From: Streptomyces sp. SID4985
GTDB lineage: Bacteria > Actinomycetota > Actinomycetes > Streptomycetales > Streptomycetaceae
Assembly: GCF_009863025.1 (NCBI RefSeq)
Contig: NZ_WWIR01000643.1
Coordinates: 1 to 64,000 of the forward strand
Reading direction: 5' to 3'
Length of the DNA: 64,000 nt
Position 1 is the first letter of the stretch. Each line of letters opens with the position of its first letter. The notes beneath the pieces were generated by a model. That model saw nothing but the letters and a program-made list of their open reading frames with translations. It was not told where the DNA came from and did not search any database. The translations under genes and the position numbers were made by a program. Below, piece by piece: positions 26,689 to 34,389 of this stretch.

Positions 26689-27350
26689 AGCCGCCCGGTC
26701 ACCAGGTCGTTGGCTGCGTCGTCCACGCGACCAAGGAGCCGGGTCAACAGGCCAAGAGCGTGACCGAGTTCGCCGGAGCGAGGCTGTCCGCCGGAGTTGA
26801 GGACGTAGGCGATCTGGTTGATGTTGTTGCCGATCCGGGCCAGGGCGGTGCGCAGCGCGGCCAGCTCGTCGATGGCCGTGTCGAGTCGTTCGTTGGTGTG
26901 CAGGGCGGTCGAACCGCGGGCGACGGCGAGGCCAGCGGCGGCAAGGAAGCGGGCGACGGTGACGCCGCGCAGCGCGGCGGCGACGGCGATCTCGGAGTGC
27001 TCGTCGTCGGACAGGCGGGTGGTCGTCTTGCGGGTGCGCTCGCTCGGGTTACGGCTGCGGCGGCGCGGCTTGCGGTCGGGGAACGCGGGCGTGCTCGGGC
27101 TCGGCTGCTCGCGGTGGTCGTCGCGGTCGGCTTCTCCCCCGGTGACCGGCGCCCCCTGGTGCCGGTTGCCCGGTTGGTCCCCGAGCGCCCTCGCTCGGGG
27201 ACCAACCGGGCCTCCCCCGCCCCCTGGGGCGGGGGCAAGTGCGTACGACGGGCCGTAGGACCGTCGTACGCGATAGCTTGCTCCGCCAGGAGCCGTCGCG
27301 GGGTCACGCTGCTGTCCGGCGGTGGTCACCGCCGGGTCGTCGGTGGTCAA
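26685..27350 (-). CDS. mobC: MobC-like relaxosome accessory protein
   Basis: The C-terminal half (about residues 105-220) matches MobC/MbeC: TRLSDDEHSEIAVAAALRGV (ribbon-helix-helix-like), then ALARIGNNINQIAYVLNSGG. MobC proteins bind oriT and help relaxase nick. The first 80 residues are low-complexity and are encoded across the oriT-like hairpins at 27169-27271. No standard start lies downstream of the hairpins, so either this N-terminus is real or a rare start is used. It overlaps the upstream gene by four bases. Confidence 0.75.
   Translation of the reverse strand: MTTDDPAVTTAGQQRDPATAPGGASYRVRRSYGPSYALAPAPGGGGGPVGPRARALGDQPGNRHQGAPVTGGEADRDDHREQPSPSTPAFPDRKPRRRSRNPSERTRKTTTRLSDDEHSEIAVAAALRGVTVARFLAAAGLAVARGSTALHTNERLDTAIDELAALRTALARIGNNINQIAYVLNSGGQPRSGELGHALGLLTRLLGRVDDAANDLVTGRL
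27169..27271. other. candidate oriT: three consecutive perfect hairpins
   Basis: Hairpin 1 (27169-27210) has 19-bp perfect arms (CCCGGTTGGTCCCCGAGCG) with a CCCT loop. Hairpin 2 (27214-27235) has 10-bp arms (CCCCCGCCCC) with a CT loop. Hairpin 3 (27241-27271) has 11-bp arms (GCGTACGACGG). They lie at the head of the mobC-relaxase operon, where oriT regions are usually found. The nick site is not identifiable by eye. Confidence 0.65.
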
Positions 27351-27571
27351 CGGCTCGTCTCCGGGTCCTGCGCCTGGATTTCGCGGACGAGTTCCTCGAT
27401 CCAGTCCATGGCCAGGACGGGATGGTGGAGCGTCCAGGGGCGGCTGTTGGGGGTTCGCTGCACGGTCCAGGTGGTGTCGGGACCGGACTGTGCGCGGTGA
27501 AGGTGACCGCGCTGGTGAAGGACGGTCAGCCAGGAGTCGACCTCGGTGGGCGTGGCCGGGCGCGTACGCAT
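27347..27571 (-). CDS. small protein upstream of mobC
   Basis: I chose the ATG at 27571 (MRTRPATPTEVDSWLTVLHQ) with GGAG 10 bases upstream, giving 74 residues. A start at 27655 would add 28 disordered residues. The pattern RTPNSRPWTLHHPVLAMDWI suggests a small folded domain. It overlaps the MobC start by four bases, so it belongs to the mobilization operon. Function unknown. Confidence 0.55.
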   Translation of the reverse strand: MRTRPATPTEVDSWLTVLHQRGHLHRAQSGPDTTWTVQRTPNSRPWTLHHPVLAMDWIEELVREIQAQDPETSR

Positions 27572-27624
27572 GGTGGGGGTTCTCCGGGTGGCTTCGGGAG
27601 GTTGGCGGGCGTATGCCCGGGGCG

Positions 27625-28295
27625 GGTGACCGGCCGGGATGTCCGGCTCGGTCACCCGCTCCGTGGCGTCCGGTCAGTTCCGGGCGGAGGTGACCGGCTG
27701 ACGGTGCTGCTCGCGGAGCTGGGCCATCAGGGCGGTCAGGGTGTCGCTGGACAGCGGGATCTGCTGACCGCGGATCGCCTGGGCGACCACCTTGCGGGTC
27801 AGCTTGTCCTCGGCCCTGACCGCCGACCGGGCGATGTTCAGCAGCTCCTCGGTGTCCGGGTCAGGCCGCCGGCCACCGGGCGTCCGGGTGGCTTGGTCAG
27901 TGACCGGTGGGACGGTGACCGCCGTCGGGCTGCTCTGGCCGCCGGTTACCGGGGCGGTGTCCTCGGGGCGGTCACTGACCGGCCGCACGCTGTCCGGCTG
28001 TCCGGGCAGGTCAGCGCCCTCGTGCGCCCGAACGCGGTCACCGGTGACCGGGTGGCTGTTGTCCGCCGGGCTCGTGTCCCCGGTCAGTGACCGGGGGGCG
28101 GAGAGCTTCTTGTCCAGGGACAGCGGCGGCCGGTCGGTCAGGGCAGTGACCGGGTGACCGGCCTTGACCTGACCGGCCGCCGACTGCTGCTGGCCGACCC
28201 GGTCAGTCCGGGTGACCTCGACGACGTGGCCTCCCTCGGTCTGACCGGGGTGACCGGCCTGACCGGCGTCCTCGCGGTCACTGCCCTTGACCGGC
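27625..28295. repeat. dense TGACCG/CGGTCA repeat cluster
   Basis: By eye I count about 25 copies of TGACCG or its complement in 670 bases. Several are paired as palindromes: CGGTCACTGACCG at 27969, CGGTCACCGGTGACCG at 28035 and CGGTCAGTGACCG at 28081. They cover the hydrophilic C-terminal half of the DUF2637 gene and its downstream gap, where they are read as PVTGDR- and TDRP-like residues. Confidence 0.7.
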
Positions 28296-28726
28296 CCCCG
28301 GGCGATGAGGATGTAGAGGTGCACCGCTCCGGCCAGGGCCAGCGGAGCGATGGTGGACAGCACCGCGACCACCGTGTCGCCGAGCCGGAGGCCGGTGCCG
28401 GTGACCGCCTCCTCGTTGAGCCGTACCGCGTGCAGCGCGTTGGCCCAGATGCTGGCGGCGGTGGCCGTGCCGAAGAGCGTCCAGACGTAGAGCCGGGCGC
28501 GCAGCGGTGCGTCGCGCAGGACCAGGAGCGCTCGTACGCCGTAGGCGATGAACCCGTCGATCACCAGCGGGAAGGTGTAGGTCAGGAACCCGCGGATGTG
28601 GATGGCGATGGCCATCTGCTGGAGGGCGTCGTACGACAGCGCGCATCCCGCGCTGCCCAGGGCGATGATGACCACGCGGTCCCAGCCGGATATGTGCGCC
28701 GTCTTCGGTGCAGTCGCGGTGGTCAT
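27674..28726 (-). CDS. DUF2637/SpdB-like membrane protein
   Basis: The 350-residue protein has four predicted membrane segments in residues 14-150 (including FLTYTFPLVIDGFIAYGVRA and LSTIAPLALAGAVHLYILIA), typical of the DUF2637 family that includes plasmid spread proteins (SpdB). The remaining 200 residues are hydrophilic, low-complexity sequence encoded by TGACCG repeats, then a helical end. Spd proteins act in spreading transferred DNA within Streptomyces mycelium. A similar role is likely here. Confidence 0.75.
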   Translation of the reverse strand: MTTATAPKTAHISGWDRVVIIALGSAGCALSYDALQQMAIAIHIRGFLTYTFPLVIDGFIAYGVRALLVLRDAPLRARLYVWTLFGTATAASIWANALHAVRLNEEAVTGTGLRLGDTVVAVLSTIAPLALAGAVHLYILIARGPVKGSDREDAGQAGHPGQTEGGHVVEVTRTDRVGQQQSAAGQVKAGHPVTALTDRPPLSLDKKLSAPRSLTGDTSPADNSHPVTGDRVRAHEGADLPGQPDSVRPVSDRPEDTAPVTGGQSSPTAVTVPPVTDQATRTPGGRRPDPDTEELLNIARSAVRAEDKLTRKVVAQAIRGQQIPLSSDTLTALMAQLREQHRQPVTSARN

Positions 28727-29286
28727 GCCGCCGTCCCGAAGTCGTCGCGGCCCAGGTTCTCTCCGTGGGCGTGGAGCGGGACGTCCTTCCGGGTCTGGGC
28801 CAGGCCCCGGTTGCGCAAGGCACGGCCGGCTTTGCGGAGCAGCTTCTGGGCGTGTTCCTCGGTGATCTTCAACAGCCAGGCCAGGCGCTCTGCGGACAGT
28901 CCGTGCCGGTAGGCGGCGTAGACGACCGCGCGGCGTTCGGTCTTGGTGAGGTGGATGTCGCGCCCGGCGAGCGTGTCGTTGACGCGGCTGTAGTCGAGGC
29001 GGTTGGCGAGTTTCTCCTGCAGCGGCTGCCGTTCTTCCTCTGTCATGCCGCCACGGATCCCGTGGGAGTCGCCGGTTTCGAGGGCGGCGTCGAGGCAGGT
29101 GCGGCGGACCGGGCACTGGCCGCACAGCGCCGTCGCGGCGGCGATCTTCCCGGTCTCGTCGGGGTTCGGGAAGAAAATGTCGGGGTCCACGTCGTTGTAT
29201 TTGGTGCTCTGGCAGACGGCCTGGTCCTGCCAGGTCTGGTCGCCGAGCGACCGGTGGCGGGCAGGGCTGATCTTCGTGGTGGTCAT
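28723..29286 (-). CDS. WhiB-family iron-sulfur regulator
   Basis: I chose the ATG at 29286 because GGAG lies 10 bases upstream, giving 187 residues. The four WhiB cysteines are C25, C55, C58 and C64, followed by the turn GIRGG (76-80). The C-terminal half adds a second helical region (KTERRAVVYAAYRHGLSAER) resembling a sigma-factor-like helix-turn-helix, longer than in classical WhiB proteins. It likely controls the mobilization operon. Its end overlaps the DUF2637 start by four bases. Confidence 0.85.
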   Translation of the reverse strand: MTTTKISPARHRSLGDQTWQDQAVCQSTKYNDVDPDIFFPNPDETGKIAAATALCGQCPVRRTCLDAALETGDSHGIRGGMTEEERQPLQEKLANRLDYSRVNDTLAGRDIHLTKTERRAVVYAAYRHGLSAERLAWLLKITEEHAQKLLRKAGRALRNRGLAQTRKDVPLHAHGENLGRDDFGTAA

Positions 29287-29404
29287 GCGGTATTGCTCCG
29301 ATCGCTCTCCGCGCGCAGGGGCGTCGGCGGAGGGGTGCGCTGGGTCGGGGAAGTGCATGGGCGGCGCGCTGTGCGCGCGGCCCGGCGCGGCGGCCGGCGG
29401 TGGG

Positions 29405-30112
29405 TCAGGCGGCGGCGCTATAGCGTCTGCGGTCGACCGGCTCGAACTCGACGCGGCGGGTCATCTGGGAGAGCCTGCTGGTGACGCGGTCGCCGAGGTA
29501 GGACCGCAGGTCCCTGATTGCCAGGTTGGTGGTGATCAAGGTGGGGAGTTCGTAGTTGTATCGGCGGTTGATCAGCCGGTACGTCACTTCCTCGACCCAC
29601 TCCGACGCCTTGGCCGCGCCGAGATCGTCCAGGATCAGCAGCGGCACCCGGCTGTAGGCGGCCAACATGCGCTCGCTGTCCGTGTCGGAGCCCGGCCGAA
29701 GCTCGGCATAGAGGTCGGCGGCGGTGGTCGCCTTCCAGCGCACACCGACCCCGTTCTGCACCAGCAGTCGGACCGCGCCGTACGCCTGGTGGGTCTTGCC
29801 CGCGCCGACCACCCCGGCCATCAGCAGGCTGGGCCCGGTCGTGACCTGGCGCCGGGCTCCCCGGCCCGGAGCGACGGCTGCCTCGGCGACATCCCGGACC
29901 CAGTCCAGGACCTTGGGGTGGTCGGCGACGGCCGCCTGGTAACGCGGGGGCATACCGGCCGACAGGGCCTCCAGCGGGGAGACCGGCTCCGGCTCGTCAG
30001 GCAGTGCCGCGACGGCGGCCGGGTCGATGTTGCGAGCGGCCAGGATCCGGTCCATCCGGTCCAGGGTGCCCGCGCTGCCAAGAGTCTGCGGTTCGCGGTT
30101 ACGGGCGCGCAT
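29405..30112 (-). CDS. DnaC/IstB-like helicase-loader ATPase
   Basis: The 235-residue AAA+ protein has Walker A GVVGAGKTH (about 100-108), Walker B LLILDDLGAAK and the sensor region LPTLITTNLAIRDLRSYLGD. It should load the replicative helicase DnaB at the element's origin. Its start overlaps the stop of the Rep-like gene (TGATG), as loader-initiator pairs often do. Confidence 0.8.
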   Translation of the reverse strand: MRARNREPQTLGSAGTLDRMDRILAARNIDPAAVAALPDEPEPVSPLEALSAGMPPRYQAAVADHPKVLDWVRDVAEAAVAPGRGARRQVTTGPSLLMAGVVGAGKTHQAYGAVRLLVQNGVGVRWKATTAADLYAELRPGSDTDSERMLAAYSRVPLLILDDLGAAKASEWVEEVTYRLINRRYNYELPTLITTNLAIRDLRSYLGDRVTSRLSQMTRRVEFEPVDRRRYSAAA

Positions 30113-31125
30113 CACAGCTCCTCGGCGTAGGCCGCAGCAGCGTCGACCGGGTTCGTCCACGCCCGGTGAGCGGGCACGCCAGGCCGACTTCCCGGCCGCG
30201 CCAAACCGCCGGGGCGTCCGTTCATGGCCTCGTTGACCATGCTGGCCAGCACACTCGGGTGCTTGGGGTTGACCGCGAAGTTCGCCAGCCCGGCCCGGAT
30301 GTACTCCGGGGCGATGCCCTCCCCCAGGAGCTTCTTGATGATCCGCCCGAGGTGCCCCAGCACCTCGTTGGGTGGGCGCTCCGCGCAGACGGCGACGTAC
30401 TCCCCGACGAGCTGGTCAGTGGAGACGCCGGCTGCGGGCGCCGTGCGCCCCGTAGGGAAAGAAGATCCAGGATCCAAGATCCTAGATCCAGGCGCCGAGC
30501 CCTCGCCGAGGCTTCGGGGAACATTCGGCGAGCCCTCGGAGGATGCGTCCTGACCTGCGCTTTCCGTTCCATCCGGACTAGAAGTACCGCCCGCCTTGTC
30601 GGCCGTCCTCTGCCGGTCGGCAGAAGCCCCACCCCCGTGCCGGGGAGGCGTCGAGGCGGTCTTGGCGGGCAGGTCGAGCCCTCGGGGAACGTTCGGCGAG
30701 GTCTCGGCGAGCCCTCCCGGACAGGTGCCCTCGGTCTGCTTGGTGCAGGCGCCCTTGCACGGGGCGCACCGGTCGGTGGCCTGGTGCTGCGGGCAGGAGG
30801 GCAGGCGCGACTGGCTCGGCTTGTCGATCTTCTGGTGCGCGGACCAGGTCACGATGTGGAGGTACCGGCGGCCGTCGCAGCCCGTGTACCGGCAGATCAG
30901 GCCGGCGTTCGCCAGCTGGTGGAGGTCGTCTTCGACGTGGACCGAGGTGTGCTCGGCGCGCAGGGGCCAGAGAACCCCCGCAATGATCGCCGCGTTGTCA
31001 CGGTGGCGACCGTGGTCGTCGGCCTGGGTGAGCAGGCCGAAGAAGGTCCTCTCGGCCGCTACCGTCACTGCGGCGAGCGACTCGCTGGTGAAAGCTTCCG
31101 GCTTGATCGTTCGTATCCTCGCCAT
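30112..31125 (-). CDS. replication-initiation-like protein
   Basis: The 337-residue protein begins ARIRTIKPEAFTSESLAAVT, a winged-helix N-terminus typical of actinobacterial phage and plasmid replication proteins. It continues with ADDHGRHRDNAAIIAGVLWP and LICRYTGCDGRRYLHIVTW. A Cys cluster (CPQHQATDRCAPCKGAC) may bind zinc. The C-terminal DnaD-like region (about 245-310) would contact the loader. Short tandem repeats inside the gene may be the origin. Confidence 0.7.
   Translation of the reverse strand: MARIRTIKPEAFTSESLAAVTVAAERTFFGLLTQADDHGRHRDNAAIIAGVLWPLRAEHTSVHVEDDLHQLANAGLICRYTGCDGRRYLHIVTWSAHQKIDKPSQSRLPSCPQHQATDRCAPCKGACTKQTEGTCPGGLAETSPNVPRGLDLPAKTASTPPRHGGGASADRQRTADKAGGTSSPDGTESAGQDASSEGSPNVPRSLGEGSAPGSRILDPGSSFPTGRTAPAAGVSTDQLVGEYVAVCAERPPNEVLGHLGRIIKKLLGEGIAPEYIRAGLANFAVNPKHPSVLASMVNEAMNGRPGGLARPGSRPGVPAHRAWTNPVDAAAAYAEEL
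30464..30491. repeat. four tandem 7-bp GATCCxx units (iteron-like)
   Basis: GATCC recurs at exactly 7-base spacing at 30464, 30471, 30478 and 30485, inside the Rep-like gene. Nearby, GGGGAACRTTCGGCGAG occurs twice (about 30516 and 30684). Confidence 0.55.
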
Positions 31126-31126
31126 G

Positions 31127-31453
31127 TCAGCGGCCCTGGCCGACGGCGACCAGGTCGCTGCGAGTGAGGGCGGCATCGGTGAGGCGGAAGGTGTGCGGTC
31201 GCGTCCAGTCAACCTCCGGCCAGACGCGCAGGATCCAGCGGGCCGCGACCCTGGCGGTGGTGCGGCTCACCTCCATGGTCTTCCCGGCCTCGTCCTTCAC
31301 GACGACGTACAGGTGGGGCCACGCCTGCTTCGGGTCGGTGAGGCTGACCCGGATGGTGGCCGCGCCAGGGATCATGTCGGCGAGCTGAGTGGCGAGGCGG
31401 CGCTGGCGGCCGGTGTCCGGGCAGGCCGGGGTTCCGCTCGGCATGGCGAGCAT
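31127..31453 (-). CDS. hypothetical protein at head of replication operon
   Basis: The ATG at 31453 has GGAG six bases upstream and gives 108 residues. It contains PGAATIRVSLTDPKQAWPHL and TTARVAARWILRVWPEVDW, with no known domain. It directly precedes the Rep-like gene and follows the inverted repeat at 31529, so it is the first gene of the operon. Function unknown. Confidence 0.6.
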   Translation of the reverse strand: MLAMPSGTPACPDTGRQRRLATQLADMIPGAATIRVSLTDPKQAWPHLYVVVKDEAGKTMEVSRTTARVAARWILRVWPEVDWTRPHTFRLTDAALTRSDLVAVGQGR

Positions 31454-31528
31454 GCGATACTCCGTTGTTCGTAGGAGCGCGGTGTGGCGGTCTCGTGCTA
31501 GAAGCCCTGCCACCCGCGTGATGTGAAT

Positions 31529-31548
31529 TGGCACCTCTTGAGGTGCCA
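31529..31548. promoter_or_regulatory. 20-bp inverted repeat, operator candidate
   Basis: TGGCACCTC-TT-GAGGTGCCA is perfect. It sits about 75 bases upstream of the replication/mobilization operon, as expected for a repressor site. Confidence 0.55.
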
Positions 31549-32194
31549 GCCGGCGCTTGGGAGTTGGTATCTCCCGGGCGCCGGTTTCAGTTGTCGAGCC
31601 ATGTCACGGGCTGCGCGCTCACATTCGCCCCACCTCTTCTCTGGTGCTCCTTCTATCCCTTACCGGGCGCCCCCCGGGGACGACGAACATACGCACGAAC
31701 CGCTTCAAGATCCAGACGTGATTCCCAAACCGTGGACTGACTGCAGACAGTTACCGGGCGATCCTGTGCCGTAGACCCATTAGGGCGGGGCGCGCGTTCA
31801 ATCTCGCGTCAGGGCGCACAAGTACCGCGGTTTCCTCGAACGTCGAGAGCGCGCCCAAATGTCTGAATTGGTAGCGGCTGTCCGGCATTCAGCGCAGCGG
31901 ATGTGCGACACGGACCAGGCGTTTTCAGGTTCGCCTACTTTCCGGCCGAAGATCGAATACTGCGCATAGATATGACATGCCCCCTTGAGAGAATGTGGCT
32001 TGCACCACATGACACGGCACACCCTCACACCAGTAGAGGCAGGATGGGCCCGACCCGAAACAGGTGACGTACGCGTCATACGGAAGCGCACCGACGAGGA
32101 AAAACCTTCCATACGCGTGATCGACACGTCAAACTGGTGTTTATCGCGAGTTAGGGTGGCTACAGTGGCGACGGAGTCCACCCAGGAAAGGATC
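31549..32194. other. long divergent regulatory gap
   Basis: It separates the minus-strand replication operon from the plus-strand EspR-like operon. GC content falls and no open frame looks coding. Imperfect inverted sequences around ACGCGTCATACGGAAG (32070) and CTTCCATACGCGTGAT (32107) lie upstream of the EspR-like start and could be its operators. Confidence 0.5.
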
Positions 32195-32635
32195 ATGAAA
32201 AAGTCGACCGAAGGCCATGTGAACCCCAAGGGGCTCATGGACCGCCTAAACCGCCTGTTCGATACGGTGCACCCGCCCGACCGCGGGCCCTACAGCAATG
32301 CTGAAGTAGCCGAACTCATGGAGCAGCGCGGGCTGGGCAAGCTGTCCGCACAGTATCTATGGCTCTTGCGGACCGGGCAGCGCGATAATCCGACGAAGCG
32401 TCACCTCGAAGCGCTCGCAGGGTTTTTCGGAGTAGACCCCTCTTATTGGTTCGACGACGCCGTCGCCGAAAAGACAGTTCAAGAACTTGAGTTGCTCGCA
32501 CTGCTTCGTGACGCAAAGATCAAGAACGTTCTACTTCGCCTATCCGATGTCTCCGCGGACGGCAGGGACGCCGTGTTGGGGATCGTTGAGAGCGTTCGAA
32601 AGTCCGAGGGGTTGCCGCCCTCAACTGACGCGTGA
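32195..32635 (+). CDS. EspR-like XRE regulator
   Basis: The ATG at 32195 has AAAGGA upstream and gives 146 residues. LMDRLNRLFDTVHPPDRGPY followed by SAQYLWLLRTGQRDNPTKRH and ALAGFFGVDPSYWFDD closely matches the EspR family of mycobacterial nucleoid-associated regulators. It probably forms dimers that bind and bridge several sites. It leads an operon with a peptidase, a membrane protein and an amidase. Confidence 0.8.
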   Translation: MKKSTEGHVNPKGLMDRLNRLFDTVHPPDRGPYSNAEVAELMEQRGLGKLSAQYLWLLRTGQRDNPTKRHLEALAGFFGVDPSYWFDDAVAEKTVQELELLALLRDAKIKNVLLRLSDVSADGRDAVLGIVESVRKSEGLPPSTDA

Positions 32636-32671
32636 ATCAGTCGTAGTTCAGTAAGTGATCAAGGAAACGTA

Positions 32672-33184
32672 ATGTGGTCTGCACGTAGGCTGCGCCGGCC
32701 TGACCTATTGGCCGAGCTGAGGCTCCCACACGTCACCAATATTCGCGATCTCAGCGACGAGGTCTCACGCCGCACGGGAAGAACGGTGGTCCTCGAGCCT
32801 CGGGAACAGGCGCCCTCCGTGTGCGGGGCATGCGCCGTCACGGAGAGTGCCGTCCATGTGTTCTACGACCCGCGGACCAGCTCTCTGCACCAGGACCACA
32901 TCATCGCCCACGAGTTCAGCCACTTGCTGCTCGGCCATCACGAGAGGCGCCCGACGTCCGCACTCTCCTCAACGATCTTCACCAACATCGACTTGGCCAC
33001 TGTGCAGATGATGCTGGGCCGCACCAAGTACGAAGAGGACGAGGAGCGGGACACCGAACTCCTTGCCTCGCTGCTCCAGCGCAAGATCATCGACCGGTGG
33101 TTGCGCAGCGACGAGTCGTCCGGAGACGAAGTGCAGGACCGGGTCGCACACACCCTTCTGCGTCGACGGGAGGCCCGGACGTGA
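32672..33184 (+). CDS. ImmA/IrrE-type metallopeptidase
   Basis: The 170-residue protein has the zinc-peptidase motif HEFSH (residues 80-84) with GHH following, the ImmA/IrrE signature. Such enzymes cleave XRE-type repressors to switch on element genes. The adjacent EspR-like protein is the obvious candidate partner, by inference. Its stop overlaps the next GTG by four bases. Confidence 0.8.
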   Translation: MWSARRLRRPDLLAELRLPHVTNIRDLSDEVSRRTGRTVVLEPREQAPSVCGACAVTESAVHVFYDPRTSSLHQDHIIAHEFSHLLLGHHERRPTSALSSTIFTNIDLATVQMMLGRTKYEEDEERDTELLASLLQRKIIDRWLRSDESSGDEVQDRVAHTLLRRREART

Positions 33185-34389
33185 AGGACCTACTCCATCC
33201 GATCAGCCTCGTCGTCGCGACGCTCGGCTTCCTCTGCCTGCTGCGTGACGTACCGACCCGGCGCCGCGATGCCGCCTCCACCGCGCTGGCCGCCGTCTTC
33301 CTGCTGTCGGGGCTGTCCTTCCTGTTCTCCATCACGTCGATGTGGAACTACCTCGACCACGTGCTCGGCACCGTCAACATCTCCGTGCCCCTCGCGCAGG
33401 GCTGCGTGGTCGCGCTCCTGGCCTGCCAGCAGGTGGTCCTCACCTATTGGGGTTCACCGCCCGAGGTCGCCCGCCGCCGGAGCCATTCGTGGCTCTGGGC
33501 CTGCTTCGCGGTGATCGCCGGATTGCTGGTGCTGTTCGCCCTGTTGACGCCCAGCGCGCCGCACCCGATCGACTTCACGCTCTACTACGCGCACGACGCT
33601 TGGTACGCCACGTACCTCACCCTGTATGTCACGGCTTACACCATCGGAGAACTGTTCCTCGCCGGCTCCTGCTGGCGTCTGGCTCGCCGTAGCGCGCGCA
33701 GGTCTGTCCGCGTCGGACTGCGTATCGTAGCCCTGGGCGCGACCGTCACTCTCGGATATAGCATGGTGCGCATCGGCGACGTGATCGCCACCGCACTCGG
33801 CACCTCCCTTACCGACTGGGAGGCGTTCGCCTGGGCCTGTGGCGACATTGGCGCCATGCTCACACTCATCGGCTGGCTCGTACCAACCATCAGCGACCAG
33901 GCTCAGAGCGTCCAGTACCGGATCAAGCAGTACCGCAGCTACCACGGCCTGCGCCCGCTATGGCAGGCGTTCTACAGCGAAGCACCCGAGATCGAGCTGC
34001 CGATCCACCGCGTCGACCGGGCCCAGAGGCGTCGCTTCCGCCGCATCTCGATCCGTCTTTATCGGCGGGTCATCGAAGTCCGGGATGGCCGGTTCATGAT
34101 CCGTCAGTACCTCGACGTCGCCGTCCGCGACGCCAGCGAAGCCCACCACCGGGCCCGAGGGCTACGGGGCCAAGAGCTGTTGGCCGCCGTGACGGCCGAC
34201 CAGATCCTTGCCGGCATAGCTGCTCGGGCTAAAGGCACTCGCCCGAAGCCTGTCAGGCTCGCCGAATTCGCCGACTCCGAACGTCAGCCCAGCCGACCCA
34301 TGGACGACATCGACGCTCTTCTCGACGTCGCTCGTCACCTGGCCTACCGGCCCGCACGAGCCCCCTACCTTGAGCGAGTCTTCGCATGA
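33181..34389 (+). CDS. MAB_1171c-family membrane protein (putative transporter)
   Basis: The 402-residue protein has about seven membrane segments in residues 1-235 and a soluble C-terminal domain (about 245-400, SVQYRIKQYRSYHGLRPLWQ). This arrangement matches actinobacterial proteins annotated as MAB_1171c-type putative transporters, which commonly sit beside XRE and ImmA genes. Substrate and mechanism are unknown. The soluble tail may sense or regulate. It overlaps both neighbours by four bases. Confidence 0.75.
   Translation: MKDLLHPISLVVATLGFLCLLRDVPTRRRDAASTALAAVFLLSGLSFLFSITSMWNYLDHVLGTVNISVPLAQGCVVALLACQQVVLTYWGSPPEVARRRSHSWLWACFAVIAGLLVLFALLTPSAPHPIDFTLYYAHDAWYATYLTLYVTAYTIGELFLAGSCWRLARRSARRSVRVGLRIVALGATVTLGYSMVRIGDVIATALGTSLTDWEAFAWACGDIGAMLTLIGWLVPTISDQAQSVQYRIKQYRSYHGLRPLWQAFYSEAPEIELPIHRVDRAQRRRFRRISIRLYRRVIEVRDGRFMIRQYLDVAVRDASEAHHRARGLRGQELLAAVTADQILAGIAARAKGTRPKPVRLAEFADSERQPSRPMDDIDALLDVARHLAYRPARAPYLERVFA

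Noticed and set aside
25069-26763. A long plus-strand frame opposite the relaxase
   Set aside because: Composition is that of a GC-rich shadow frame. The relaxase HUH motif fixes the coding strand.
30189-30215. A third copy of the TTCCCGGCCGGGCCAAAC motif
   Set aside because: Only the central part matches (CCCGGCCGCGCCAAACCG) and it lies within coding sequence of the Rep-like gene, so chance is likely.
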